Assembly (NCBI RefSeq): GCF_921293095.1
Contig: NC_060254.1
Span: forward strand, 105,982,917-106,046,916
DNA length: 64,000 nucleotides
From: Ischnura elegans
Taxonomy: Eukaryota > Arthropoda > Insecta > Odonata > Coenagrionidae
Reading direction: 5' to 3'
This document shows, one piece after another, positions 32,513-44,400 of the stretch. Position 1 is the first letter of the stretch. Every line of letters starts with the position of its first letter. The notes below the pieces were generated by a model. That model was not told the origin of the DNA and made no database searches. It saw only the letters and a list, made by a program, of their open reading frames with translations. A program made the translations under genes and the position numbers.

Positions 32513-33011
32513 TGTATGGAATTGAAGCCTAATTTATTTAAATTCTTGTCTGGACCTATTATTTAGATACTAGTATCGAACGAAATTCAGTCCTAACCTA
32601 AATGTGTCTTAAAGGTGTCCGTGTGCTGTGTGGGAAGTACCTTGTAGACGTTTATTTTTTTATGAGTAAGTGATGTTTTACTTTGAATTAATTACATGCT
32701 ATTCTTAATTTCCACTGTTTAACTTGAGAATCCCCTATTTATCATTTAAAAATCTGGTATTGAATGGTTGGTTAGTTTTCAGTTTAACAATGTTTAAAGG
32801 ATTATAATGTTATATTTTGGACAGCATTCACTCCATTTTTATTTATGCCTTTGTATGCATGTAGGTTCCTAGAGGAAGTGTGGTAAGGGAAATGGTCTGT
32901 TGGAATAATTTTTATGAGTGTTTCTTTATGACCTGAGATGAAATGAGGAAGAAAATGGGTAGTATTACTCCACCTATTTTGGATGAGGTATTCCTAGGTC
33001 TTCTTTCATAC

Positions 33012-33062
33012 AGTTTGTATACAATTCTTATTCAGCCCGTATACAGCCCATGTACAATTCTT
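33012..33062 (+). repeat. Short GTATACA cluster, right side
   Basis: Three degenerate GTATACAA / GTATACAG / TGTACAATTCTTAT units, similar to the dense cluster at 20410-20615. Too few to define an element end, but placed on the opposite side of the nested transposons. Confidence 0.4.
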
Positions 33063-33131
33063 ATGCTGCCCATGTTTAATTCTTAAGATTTTGTAGTATA
33101 TGATCCGTTGAGAAGCCTTTCCTAATTACTA

Positions 33132-33208
33132 CTTCGGTAGCCAAGGTTGTTAAGGTACTAGTTTTTCATCCTCGTATATGTAGGTTCTGGGTTCAAGACC
33201 ATGTTCGG
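33132..33208 (+). repeat. tRNA-like sequence (SINE head or tRNA pseudogene)
   Basis: ACTACTTCGGTAGCCAAGG, a D-arm-like GTTGTTAAGGTACTAG, and a good B box GGGTTCAAGACC about 50 bp on, followed by T runs. The acceptor stem is not complementary, so a functional tRNA is unlikely. Confidence 0.4.
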
Positions 33209-33344
33209 TCAATTTTTTTCTGTCTTATAATTTTAGAAATCACTGTTATAATTCATCCCCATTAGTTTAATTTAGTTGCTTAGCGATTTTTTTAAAATTT
33301 TCATGTTAATTTATGGATTTTTAGTTTTTATATTAGTCCTACCC

Positions 33345-33530
33345 TTCCTGTACCCTTCGTTGAGGCTGGCAGAACCCTTCCCTTACACTCCAGGAAGGAG
33401 AGGGCCTACCCACCAATGTTCTAAAATACCCTTCGTGTACCGTTGCTGAAAGTTATAGGAAGGGTACACCTATCCTTCCCTTACCCTCATTGGAGGGTAG
33501 ACCTCCCCACAATGGGGGAGTTTATTTTGT
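33345..33530. repeat. ACCCTTCC / GGAAGGGT repeat cluster
   Basis: At least eight copies of ACCCTTC-type motifs in both orientations within 170 bp. This resembles subterminal repeat clusters of DNA transposons seen elsewhere in the window, but no terminus or target duplication was identified. A frame downstream (33540-33700) carries no family motif. Confidence 0.5.
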
Positions 33531-36500
33531 ACAGGGTTGGACTCGGCATTTCAGTGCTCGTGATGTTTGGTCGATGTAGGAATCACCGCCGCTGCATTGT
33601 GGAGGAGTGGCAGCCCTCCAAAAACACAGCATCATGACCAGATTCGAATATCCTCGTCAAAATGAAAGAACACACCCTAAAGACATCTGTGGAGGAGTAT
33701 ACCAGATTAAATGTAAATGAAATTGTCTTATACTTCTTAAAGTCTTCTTGTCTTATACTTGTAAAAATGATTCGCAGGTTTAATGTATTTCATGTATATA
33801 TTTTTTGCACACAACAAGCATATTTACGCAAATAGGAGATATGTAACGATTGAATTTGGTAATCTAGACGTCATCGCTGTATTACAGCGACCAAAAATCT
33901 TGATATTGCAGTGATATAATTTCAAGTTAAAATTCTTTATTTTCGGTGACTCACGCAATAATTAGTAATAGTAATTTCAATAGTTAGAATATCTTTTATA
34001 AGAATATAACTTCCCGTAGTTTTTTCCCTCTGTTGTAATTTATCGAGAAACACATTTTCCGGAAATGCGTGAAAAATTAACCAACGTGATACTTTTCGTA
34101 TCGTGTTTTGATGACACAGCGGTTACTTTTGAAAATATTTAGACACGAAATGAAGATATGCACGTTATATTACCTACTCGGTGAAATATTTATTCTTGGT
34201 TAGCGTCAGCAAGAATTTAAAAGGAAATGGTGTAACCTAGAACCCAACTGATAATGTGCAGTATATTCTCTATATTCATCTTATTTTCAATGCTTGGTTC
34301 CAAAAAATTAATATATTATAGTCATAGCCGATACATTATCGAGAGGTACTTACTTTAAAGCAGTTTCTCCTTCTACCGTGTAAATTACATCTTTTGTAGC
34401 AGGTTTGGAATGACCAAAATGGTTAAAATAATTTGATAGTCTATTTATTAGCTTCATTACATTTTTAAAGATTTTACATGGATGAAAATACGTGTCGAAA
34501 GATATTTAAACTGTCAATAATGTAGCACATTTAAAACGGATTTATATACTCACCATTATTCCTAGTACTTCATTTCCACCATCCCTCAAAAGATATGCTT
34601 CCTCTTTTCTCAGAAATTGGTCTTCATATTCTTTTTCCTCTTTGATTTCCTTTCACTTTCCATGCAGAAGAACAGAAAACTTGAAAACTCGCGCTCGCCC
34701 CGTTCCAAGCACACCCTCGCAACTCAACACTGGGCTTCGGATGATAGAAAAAAACTGCTGGGGGGTGTTTCAGAGTCTCCCCTTCCGAGCGAATCGGGAG
34801 ACTTGACGCGGATTCTACGTCACTTGCTAGCGGCCAGGCAATCCGTGCGTTTCAGACTGGCTTCCTATCGACTAAAGGACGGCTTTCCGATAGGATAGAA
34901 GTCGAGTGGGCAATAGGTGAAGGAAGCTCATTCCGGTTGGGAATGGTGATATGTTATACTGTTGGTTTTTATTAAGTATTTGGTTCTAATAAAATAATAC
35001 CACTTTATTTCATGAGTGCTGATGCATGTGGATATTCTGATAGAGTAATATTGGTGTAAGTGACTTTAATTCTCGTGTAAATTAGACAATAAATGCGCAG
35101 ACTGTATCACTGTCGGTGCAAGTTCATTTGCGTTGTTATTTGGACGAGTAATTTGGCAAAAAGAACGTTAAACAAGTTGGAATGCATGGCGTAATGACTT
35201 TCAAAGATGTAGGTAGCATTATGCATTGGAAATGTGTCCGTGGGGTTGAAAGTATAACAATTTGTCTAGTTTGATATGATTGTGTGCATGACCATTGGCA
35301 TTGCAGTTACATCGGAATTAGGCGTGGTAACGTGCGTAATACAGTTGATTCTATAGAGCACATCCTAAATATTCGTTTTAATATGAGATGTTAGTTCAAG
35401 CATAACGGGAACAGCCACGGTAACAACTATACGGAAGCACCCTCACACAATCTTGTCATATATACCTACTCCACAAATTTCGACGTCCTTCCCATGAGAA
35501 ATAGGGTGGTTTGCTATTGTTTTTTATTCAGATTATTACTCCTGGAGTACGTATTTCACCCTTTTAGATTTTTAAATTACGATACCTATTTTTCGCGATC
35601 AAATGAAAATTGAGAAATTTCAAGCGCACGAAAACGCGACGGGTAAGCATGAATGCCGGGAAAACTCCCGTGTGACGTCGTTCTGGTTCCTGCTGCCGCA
35701 AGTGAGGCGACCTTGGGGCGAGGCTCTGAGCGCTGATACGACGCAGGATGCTAGCATGTAGCAGAGTACCATGCTAGCTGATGGCGCTTGGCTAAAATAA
35801 GGATTATTAATACTTAATCAAACGGGGAAAACTGTCCTACCTTAGCCAGTTTTAATGGGTGATTATTAAGACATGTTTCCCTGATCTCTGTGCCTCATGC
35901 ATGCATTTGTAACCTCAGACGCTGTAAAACTCCTATCTACTCGTATAGAAACTGTGACGTTACGTGGAGTGGCATCGTATGGGCGCCAATCTGGCCTCTT
36001 TCAAATGAGGATAAAATTGACCCTTGCCATTCGTCTAAACCGGTATTTCTAAAACCAAATAATTTGTATATTATGAATACAGTAATGGTGGGTAAGGAAT
36101 GGCAATCAACGCCTTTCGTTTTCTTTGATGAAGGAAACTACCCTATTATACAAAATGATCATCGACTTACCCCGAAATATTTACCCAGATATATATGGAA
36201 TTCTGTCGGGCGTGATGCTTAGAGATAAATAGCGACCGTCTATGATAAAATAAAAAAGGGATATAAATTGCATCCGCCAGTCCAGCAGTCCGGAGACGGC
36301 TGCTGGCTGCGGGGATCACCGTACTCAACGGATGTTGGAAAGTGAATCTTTTAAACCAGGCGATTGATATAAAATCAATTATTAGAAACGAACCCTTCTT
36401 TTCGTGAGCTACGTGTTTAAACAAATTTCACAATTAGAAACCTGCACTAACGGCGAATTTCTTTAAGAGCTATTTGACATGCATTCATTTAATGAATTTT

Positions 36501-37096
36501 AAAATAGGAAAAAGAGAATATATGTAATTGTTTCTTAAGGTAACACTCTGGGGTCTAGTTGCTGTGATAACTAGAGTTACATATTTATATCAGTCATAAC
36601 TAATTGCTCCCTGTGTAACCGGGTACAAATGCTAGTGGAGGCGGAGATTTTTCAAATATTGCACCTTGCTTGCCGTAGCACTTTGAGGACGGCGTTTGGA
36701 ACACATCCCTCTGTTCTTCGGAGGGTATGACAAGCCGCCATAACAATGAATACTTACCACAAATACTGACTTGATAGAACTACCATGGAACTGCTTTTTC
36801 TTTACCTCTTCGCTCTTTCTGCTGCTCCTCCATAGTGGCTGATGTTTTCACTTTATTTATTATTAAAATATTGTTATACATTTAATTTTCTAAAATCAAG
36901 TAAGTGATTCTGATGGGTTGTTACAAATGCTAATGGCTCAAATTATGGCATCGACAAAAACTATCGTTTGAATATTTTACAGCAAACTTGGGCATTGCCA
37001 AAAAATTGATCCATGAACCTCATTAATTAAGCTACAACAGATAAATACATAAATATCTCGCTACAGTATCTATTCGTCGTCAAGCCTAGTCAATAA
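33531..37096. other. Unassigned sequence
   Basis: Several frames of 70-110 codons (for example 34617-34898, 35890-36222) show no motif, signal peptide or splice support. 35640-35780 is GC-richer than average. No repeats with recognisable termini. Confidence 0.35.
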
Positions 37097-37559
37097 GTTA
37101 TTATTAGTGATGGGTCGATTCCAAAATTTTATCGATTCCGATTCTGACATTTCGATTCCGATTCTACCGATACCGATTCCATCGATTCTGATGCCGTAGG
37201 CTCCAAGAAAAATAACACTTAATTCCAGGCAACAAGAAAACCACTTTAAAAAATATTGCTCTGTGAAAGAGTCGGTTGACAAAAGCATCTTTCATATCAT
37301 CACCATGTAATTGAAATATAATAGCTAATTTCAAAACACCTGAAAAGTGGTGTTACATGATAGGTTTCACTATAGAATATTAGCACTCATGTTTAAATTT
37401 AAAATAAAAGTATCTCCTTTAATATGCATCTTTTATAGATAATATTTTATCATTATCAATAATGTCTCACAAATTTAGTCTCATTTTACAGACTTTAAAT
37501 TTTTGCTCAGAAAGCAAAGCATCTTCACTCTGTTAAGATTAAGCCTGTTGCATTTTACA

Positions 37560-37820
37560 TCACAACTTTTTTTCCTGGAGAACTAAATGTCTTTCACTGA
37601 ACACAGTGGATAGCGGTATGGCAAGAAACCTCTTCGCTAATACTTTAAGCCTTGGGTAGGAGATACAAGTCTTCCAGTATTTCCCAGGGAAGGAATTTAG
37701 TGGTGCATTCATCTCTGATAAATAAGCTTCCACTTCAGCTTCAACAATGTTTGCTATGGTGACTTTGGGTACTTTTCCAAATACGTAACTGTATCTTGAC
37801 CATATACCTGTCACAGGCTC
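37560..37820 (-). pseudogene. hAT transposase C-terminal dimerisation fragment
   Basis: Reads VTIANIVEAEVEAYLSEM, then FPGKYWKTCISYPRLKVLA and KRFLAIPLSTVFSERH, ending LQEKKL. Alternating YL, PLxxW-like, YPxLxxLA+, LxIPxxS..SER motifs define the hAT dimerisation domain, which joins transposase monomers. The frame is open to 37928, but upstream of about 37820 it runs into the nested CTCGAG-rich insertion, so the catalytic part is absent. Not functional. Confidence 0.85.
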
Positions 37821-39842
37821 CCTAGTCGATCTCGAGTCGAGTTGAAAATTACTCGCAAGTATCGAGGCGAGTATGATAATTTCTGAAACAGGCAATACAG
37901 CAGTGCATACTATTCTACTCCAATACAATACAATATATTCTACTCCAATTTTCTATGGTGAATGTCTAGCCTTATGTAAGATGGAAAATATAATGAGGAT
38001 CGTTGATGGCTATTGTCAGAAGTAGGAGATGAATGAAAATTAATGTCTTCAATAGTTCCATGGGCACAATTGAAATTGATGAACCTCAAGTAATATGTCT
38101 ACCATTTAAGTCGTATATGTAACCAAGCTACAAGGGAAAGCCCTGAGTATAGTCATTTTCACAGCTATAATAAAGATTACATACTACGTATATGAATCAT
38201 GTAATATTTGGCCCTTTAAAATTCTCAAGCAGAAAAACCAATTATTCTACATGCTCAGACAGCAGGTTTTGACGTCTCCATGTTACAGTATTACTGCCTG
38301 CAGAAAATTGCCTTTTGCTACACACTTGTGTGACTGAGCAAGTACTTTCCCGCCAAAATTGCAAGATTTCGGAGACTTTGGAATTTTTATTAAAAATTGT
38401 ATCAACGATTTTTTTGGATCTTAAATCTTCTGGAATTCAAGAGGACGAAGCGAACGAACTATGGAACTAAACTTTAGTTTTTTAGAGCCAAAAAAATTCA
38501 ATACTTCTCACGTCATTTAATCAACCTTAAAATCTATTGCTTTTTTTAAGTTATCACATCGGACGGACGCAGTAATAAAAAAAGCTAAAAGAGCCTTGTG
38601 GTGTGAAAACTCCCCCTTCCACGCGACTCACCTCGGCGAAGGTGGAAAGAGAAAAAGGGTATCGGTTGTTGCATTTCACGGAAACAGTTCATTTTTCTCT
38701 CTCTTAAGCATGCTGGCTTAATCTCTTCACTTTACTTCAATACCCGAGCCATATTTCTTAATCGTGGGATGGTTCCGAAATATATCCAATCCTTAGTATT
38801 TTATCTCGAGTAATGCGCTAAATGGTCAAGTCGATCTATACATAATCCTTCTTAAAATCCTCAGTTTAGTGTTTTAAGTCAATGAAGACGATTATCCAAT
38901 CTTTAAATGACAATTTTCAAGACTAATGTCTGAAAAAACTTGAAAAATCGGCCTCAGTTACCGAGCCTCAGAGTTCCGCGGCGTGTAGCTCAGTCTTGAT
39001 GCGCGATTGAAAAAATCGCACTTATTTCCTTAGTCGCAAACTTTTTTTCCACGATTTCAAATTAGTACTCTTTAGAAATCACTACTTTATATTGTGGTTC
39101 AAATTTTCCGAGTTATTTTTTCGTAAACGAAAGATAATGTCTACTTTATGTCAAATTTCACGTGAAAAACGGGTCGGCCATTTCGAGTTGTAAAACCAGA
39201 CAGATGAGGGCCAAAATCTTCAAAAGTCATTGGAAGTAAAGGCAAAGCACCAGGTCAAAGGAATATTGCGTTTTTCATTATATAAAACTCATACCAACGC
39301 AAAACCACCTGGATAAATTCAAAGATTTTTTGGGGAAAAACGATATCTCGCGTGACATTGAAAAATTGGTCATCTTTGGTCCCCTGTATCTCACTAAAGA
39401 GTCGTATTTATGTAAAATGGCATAAAAATCTATATCTGGTAATGATTTATGAGTATTTACGCCAATTTTCAAGTCTCTATCCCCAAAAAGGTCATTTTGG
39501 ACTTAATTCCAGCTTTTTCCGATTTCGGACCAGTGTGCGCCGGGCAAAGAAGACGATCGGCCGCCGGGGCTGGCGTAAAGGTATTCGGCACCCACGTCGA
39601 CAACTATAGTGTATTCGGCAAGGTGAAACTACCAGGCCAAGGCGTTAGAATGACATATCGGCTTTAAAAACTGCATTATTACATGAGTTTCATGATAGCG
39701 CTTCCTAGCCTCGAAAGCTCTGTAACCTTAACTACTCGACTCGACATTCGTAATGCTATCTACTCGAAACGCTCGAGTCGAGTACCAACTGCTCGACTCG
39801 ATTTGAATTTTCGAGTACTCGCACATTCCTACAAAATATGTG
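37820..39842. mobile_element. Nested repeat element with CTCGAGTCGAG clusters
   Basis: Both ends of this segment carry CTCGAGTCGAG / CTCGACTCGA motifs with ACTCGCA and GAAAATT nearby: 37823-37875 and, more densely, 39738-39832. It lies within the hAT transposase frame, so I infer a second element inserted there. Exact termini and target duplication were not found. The interior (AT-rich, plus a GC patch near 39530-39600) has no family motif. Confidence 0.45.
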
Positions 39843-40042
39843 TTTTGTTATTACGATTACGTGGCGCGAAAATTCAAATGACTGTTGGAAACGCGGTCTT
39901 ATATAAATTTGTGGTTTCAAGTACTACTGGAATCGGAATCGATTTTTCACCTTGGCAGTACTCGTTATCGATTCCGGTTCTTGGTCGAGAATCGAGGAAT
40001 CGAAGAATCGAGGAATCGAACCGACCCATCACTAGTTATTAT

Positions 40043-41040
40043 TATTTAATACATTTATTAGTGACCATGTGGCAAACATGGTTAAGTCAAAATCATCTGG
40101 AACTCTCTTCTTCCGTGATGCCTTGTGATATGGTATTCGTCCGAAACTTAAGGGAAGCCGATAAAACCCCCAAATAGACCACCGTGTCCTCATCAGGGCT
40201 GGTGAATAGATGGTGTAGAGTGTCCGCTGTGTTGTCTTGCGTCGCGCTCTCGTTGTCCTTTGCATTATTCGTACAGCGGATTTCATGGTGATGCTATTTG
40301 TGAGGTGCTGTGTTTTAAATAAATCGGAATTAGTCCACTACATTATAACAATCTTTTATGATTGAAAAAACTCGTCCTTTTTGTTATAGCCGAGACAATA
40401 AGGCTCAGGTCATTGAGATAATTTACAATATATGTTTAAATTCAATCGTGGAGAACAGTTCCCATAAGTTCCCATTGCCACACCAATTGTTTTATGGCCA
40501 CATGCGCATTTTTCAGGAAGTAATTGAACATTTATTATTTATATTATTGATTGAATCATTTATTTTCTCAACTAATAGACTTAGTAATTAGAGAATAGAA
40601 GAGAGACAAGATGCCGCTGAAGGAAGGTAGATAGGAGAGAAATACATGGTACTTAATGGGCGTAAGATGAAATTTAGAATGGTTTAATAAAGTAGGTTTT
40701 ATGCTATATCAAATTGGAATTGTAAGTATTTCATGTAATCTTATATTGGCTAGGTCGCGTAGAAATTTTCTTTCAGAAACATGTGGCAGATATTAACTTC
40801 GACGATATTGTGAATTTTGGATTAATTTTGTCTCGAGCACCTACCTCACATGTGACTCTAAAATAACTTTATAAAGAAGAAGACCAATGGACATCAAGTC
40901 ATATTAGAATCACATGATGACCAATGAAAAATATATTCAATCGTGTGAAAAGAAGTTACTCTAAATTTTAAGATTAAGTAGCGCTCAGATAGTATGAGTA
41001 TCATGGTAGACTACCTGAGATTAGAATTTGATGAAAAGAA
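40043..41040. other. Unassigned sequence
   Basis: No motif-bearing frame or repeat end recognised. Confidence 0.35.
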
Positions 41041-41428
41041 CGATTTTTCCCTCATCCGTCCGCCTTCCCAATGGCCATCACCCGCTCATTCCAGAAACAC
41101 CATCTGTTCCCCAACACCATCGCAAGCCGCGCTGTCCTGGACTTGGGCCACAGATGTTCTCTCAGTTGGACATGGGGAGATAGCAGGTCCACTTTGGCGA
41201 CCACTGACTCGGATGCAGGATCTGGGGAAGGGAGAAGGTGGAAAGCGATCGGTGACTCTGCGCCCGCCAGCCCTTCCGTTCTTTTGGACGCTGAGTGCAA
41301 TTTCAATCTATTGCATGGATCGAGGAAGGGTACTGCAGGCAGCGGGCAACTCCACACCCTCCTTACCACAAGCTCAGTCATCTGAGAACATAAGTTGTCC
41401 GTTTAAGGCTAGTAGCAAGGCTCATTAA
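41041..41428. other. GC-rich patch open in several frames
   Basis: About 380 bp of distinctly higher GC content, open in three frames on both strands (longest 144 codons plus, 109 codons minus). Overlapping open frames are expected from GC-rich DNA lacking AT-rich stops. No family is recognised, so I do not choose a coding strand. It may be a fragment of a transposon ORF or an exon. Confidence 0.3.
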
Positions 41429-44400
41429 CAATATAACAGCCATTGATTCTCTCGCGTTGTGAGAACCATGGAGCAACAAGAACGAAATTTGATGAATGGG
41501 AATTGAAATTTCTTGTCCTTCATGCTTTTAAAAGAGATATATAAAAAATCAACTGTGGCCAAGGTTGAGACGTATGACATACTTACGACATATGACACCT
41601 GAAAGAAAGATACAGCATAAGCAATGGAGGCATTAAAAATCACCAAGCAAACAAATGAAATTCAGGCGATCTTCAAACAATCGAATAATTATGCTTCTTT
41701 GTTTTGGGACAAATGAGGCGTGTTACTTTTTGATTTCATTCTGCCGGGTTTCACGATAAATGCAAATGCTTGGTCAATTGCGCGGAGCCATTCAAAATAA
41801 AATAAGAGGCGTGCTGAATTCTGTAAGTGTTCTGATGCATGACACCGCCCGTCCCCTATGTGCTTGTGCTACCCAACTGTTCTATGAGCAATTTCAATGG
41901 GGCGTTTACGATAACCCTCCTTTCCAATAATGAACTTGCGATTTTTGACTTGCATATTTCGCGGAGTGACAATTTGGCTAGGAAAAAGCGCTTTTAAGCG
42001 GACGAATAGATTCGTATAGCGGTAAAATCATTGAAAGGCATTCGCAGCAACGTCCTATGGAGAGCAACCTTCGCCGAGGCCATTGCGTCGAAAATGAAGC
42101 AAATGTGTACTTATTGTTTAGCAATGATATGATTATTGTTCGATCACTTTTTCTTTTACTCATGATCCATTGGAGGTAGAAAAAAACAACCCTCGGTAAT
42201 GAGAAAGAACATACAAAGAATAATTAAAAAATATGCAATACTCAGGTACAGAATATTATATCAGGAAGATCAAAAAGATGACAGAAAATACTGAACACGA
42301 ATGAAAATAATCAGGTATATAACATTGGCCATGACATCTAAACTATCTATACTTGAGGTGGTTGGTTGGTCGAGGGAACAGAAAACGAAAATCCTCGTCA
42401 CCTACCGCCATCGCACCAACCTCCACCCAGGCATAAAATTATGCAATAAATAAAAGCGGTGATGGCATAAGATAAGTAATGTATTGCAGGTCTGGATAGC
42501 ACAGTTCATCCTATAAAAAGGAAGTCACATTCGGATGGAAGTTAATCCCGTGATACTTTATAGTTGAGTTGAACCTTTAAAGCTCACTATAATAATCGAA
42601 TTAGAACTTATCATGAAAAACATTTATCACATGTTTCTTGCGTGCATAATGATTAAGAAGTTCTCCTTGGTGTTTATGTTTGGTAATAGGATACATAAAA
42701 ACGTGAAAGGAAATGTGTAAACTTAAATATTTTAACTTAAGAATTCACCGTGTAACCAAACCAATTAAGCAGACGATTGAACATAAATTACTGCATGTTC
42801 TAAATCTTCTAATTCAACATAATTCTCTGCGTGCCACTTTTCGGATGTTTGGCAGGGGATGATTAATCACCATCTTGCAGCATGCAAGAGGACCACCGCT
42901 CCCAAACCGCACGGTCATTGTAATATTACGCATAATGGCATAATATACGTCCATATCAGGGGATTTGGTTCATTGATTCACGTGTTCACTCGTACTTGTA
43001 ATTTCATTTGCTTTAACACAGTTAAGTTAACATAAGTGCTCACTCTTGGACTATACGCAGTAAAGCGTACCTCGTGACCTAAGTGCGTGACGTCAGGAGA
43101 GTAATGTTGAGGGTCTCTTTTGTGGCGCCCTCACTCCCTTTCCCCCTTCCCCTCTCCTTCTCCTTCAATACCTCCTCTTAACAACCAGCTCTCCACCCTA
43201 CGACGCGCCAACTGAGCGCCTTCGCGATGCACTTGGACTCGAAATCAGGCCGACAATTTTGACTCTGACTTGAGCTATTTGTTCACGGCAACCTCCCCTG
43301 ATATCCTAAGTGATTCCCCGCCCTCTTTACCTCTCAGGACTGTATGTTAGAAGCAGTGCGTCACTCTGGGTTTTCCCCTAATTCCTCATTCCATCATATC
43401 TAGTTAAGTTTGAGCCTCACAGCAGTTCGGAAAGGGTAAGGAGGTGTGTCCTCCCTCGCAGAAGGGTACGGGTAAGTCCTATTCTCGTAAATAACCTATT
43501 AATCCATGATAACCTACAAATTTAATCATAATTGTTCATTATTTTTGATCAAGTAGGAAACATTCTTTGGAAAATTATTTGGACACAATTATTGGAGTTT
43601 TTGTACCCACACCCTTGGTTTTGACTTCATGTTACTTCCGAGTATAATGATTAAGAACTGTTCCTTTCATCAGTACCAAATTTTTAGTACTATAGCTTAA
43701 AGCTACTTCTTGTTCTTTTTACAATTTACAAAAGGTGGAGTGAACAATTCAATTAATTCAGTGATTGACAGTGCAATTCTAAAATCAAGTTGCCAACGAT
43801 CTCTTCAAGCCTTTTCCTCAACGCTTGGATAATAATAAATCGTTCTTCATCACGATGAAAGCAGTGTGCATGTCTCTTGGAATTATGTGAAGCTACCAGA
43901 ATGTGTTACTCATCGGCTAAAGAGTGAAGTGAAAGTGTCATGGTTCCATCAAATAATTCATTGCCAGTGTTGCGTTCAATGTGAAGTGCTTGTGAATATA
44001 AGTATTTTGGGGTGTCGCTGTTTTAAAGCTGAGCTCTGTCGTCGATGGACCTGGAAGCAAGTAGAAGGTAGGGAGTCTTCTCCTCTTGCAGTTTTATTCA
44101 ACATGGAGGTTGAACAATTTTTCCAGAAAATAATTTAAACAGAAGTGATATAGCTCCATTTTTTTCTGAGGAGAAGGAAAATTCTTTGACCCAATTCGCG
44201 GAGTCTCCTGAAAATGAAATATATTTCAGGAGTTTATTCGTAGAGTGTCTTAGAATGTTGGAGCTATCGGTTTTTGTAGTATGGCGGGGTGAATAAAAAA
44301 GGATTTTCATATTAGTTCAATAGGTATAAATTTCCTAGTACTGCTCTTTCGCTATCGCGTGATCTGGCCACCAATTTCTACAGGTTCGACTATGTTGATT

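Larger units (their letters stand above)
37105..40034 (-). mobile_element. hAT transposon with nested insertion
   Basis: Ends TAGTGATGGGTCGATTCC and (inverted) TAGTGATGGGTCGGTTCG, flanked by the exact 8-bp duplication GTTATTAT (37097-37104, 40035-40042). Subterminal CGATTCCGATTC-type repeats occur at both ends (37125-37190 and 39930-40020). The C-terminal end of a hAT transposase is retained on the minus strand. The remainder is replaced by about 2 kb of unrelated DNA with CTCGAGTCGAG clusters. Confidence 0.88.

Noticed and set aside
35890-36222. 110-codon plus-strand frame
   Set aside because: Composition is plausible but there is no recognised family, no splice signals and no codon-use contrast with its surroundings.
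39683-40177. 164-codon plus-strand frame
   Set aside because: It spans the CTCGAG repeat cluster, the hAT right terminus and the flanking target duplication, so it is a chance read-through of three unrelated segments.
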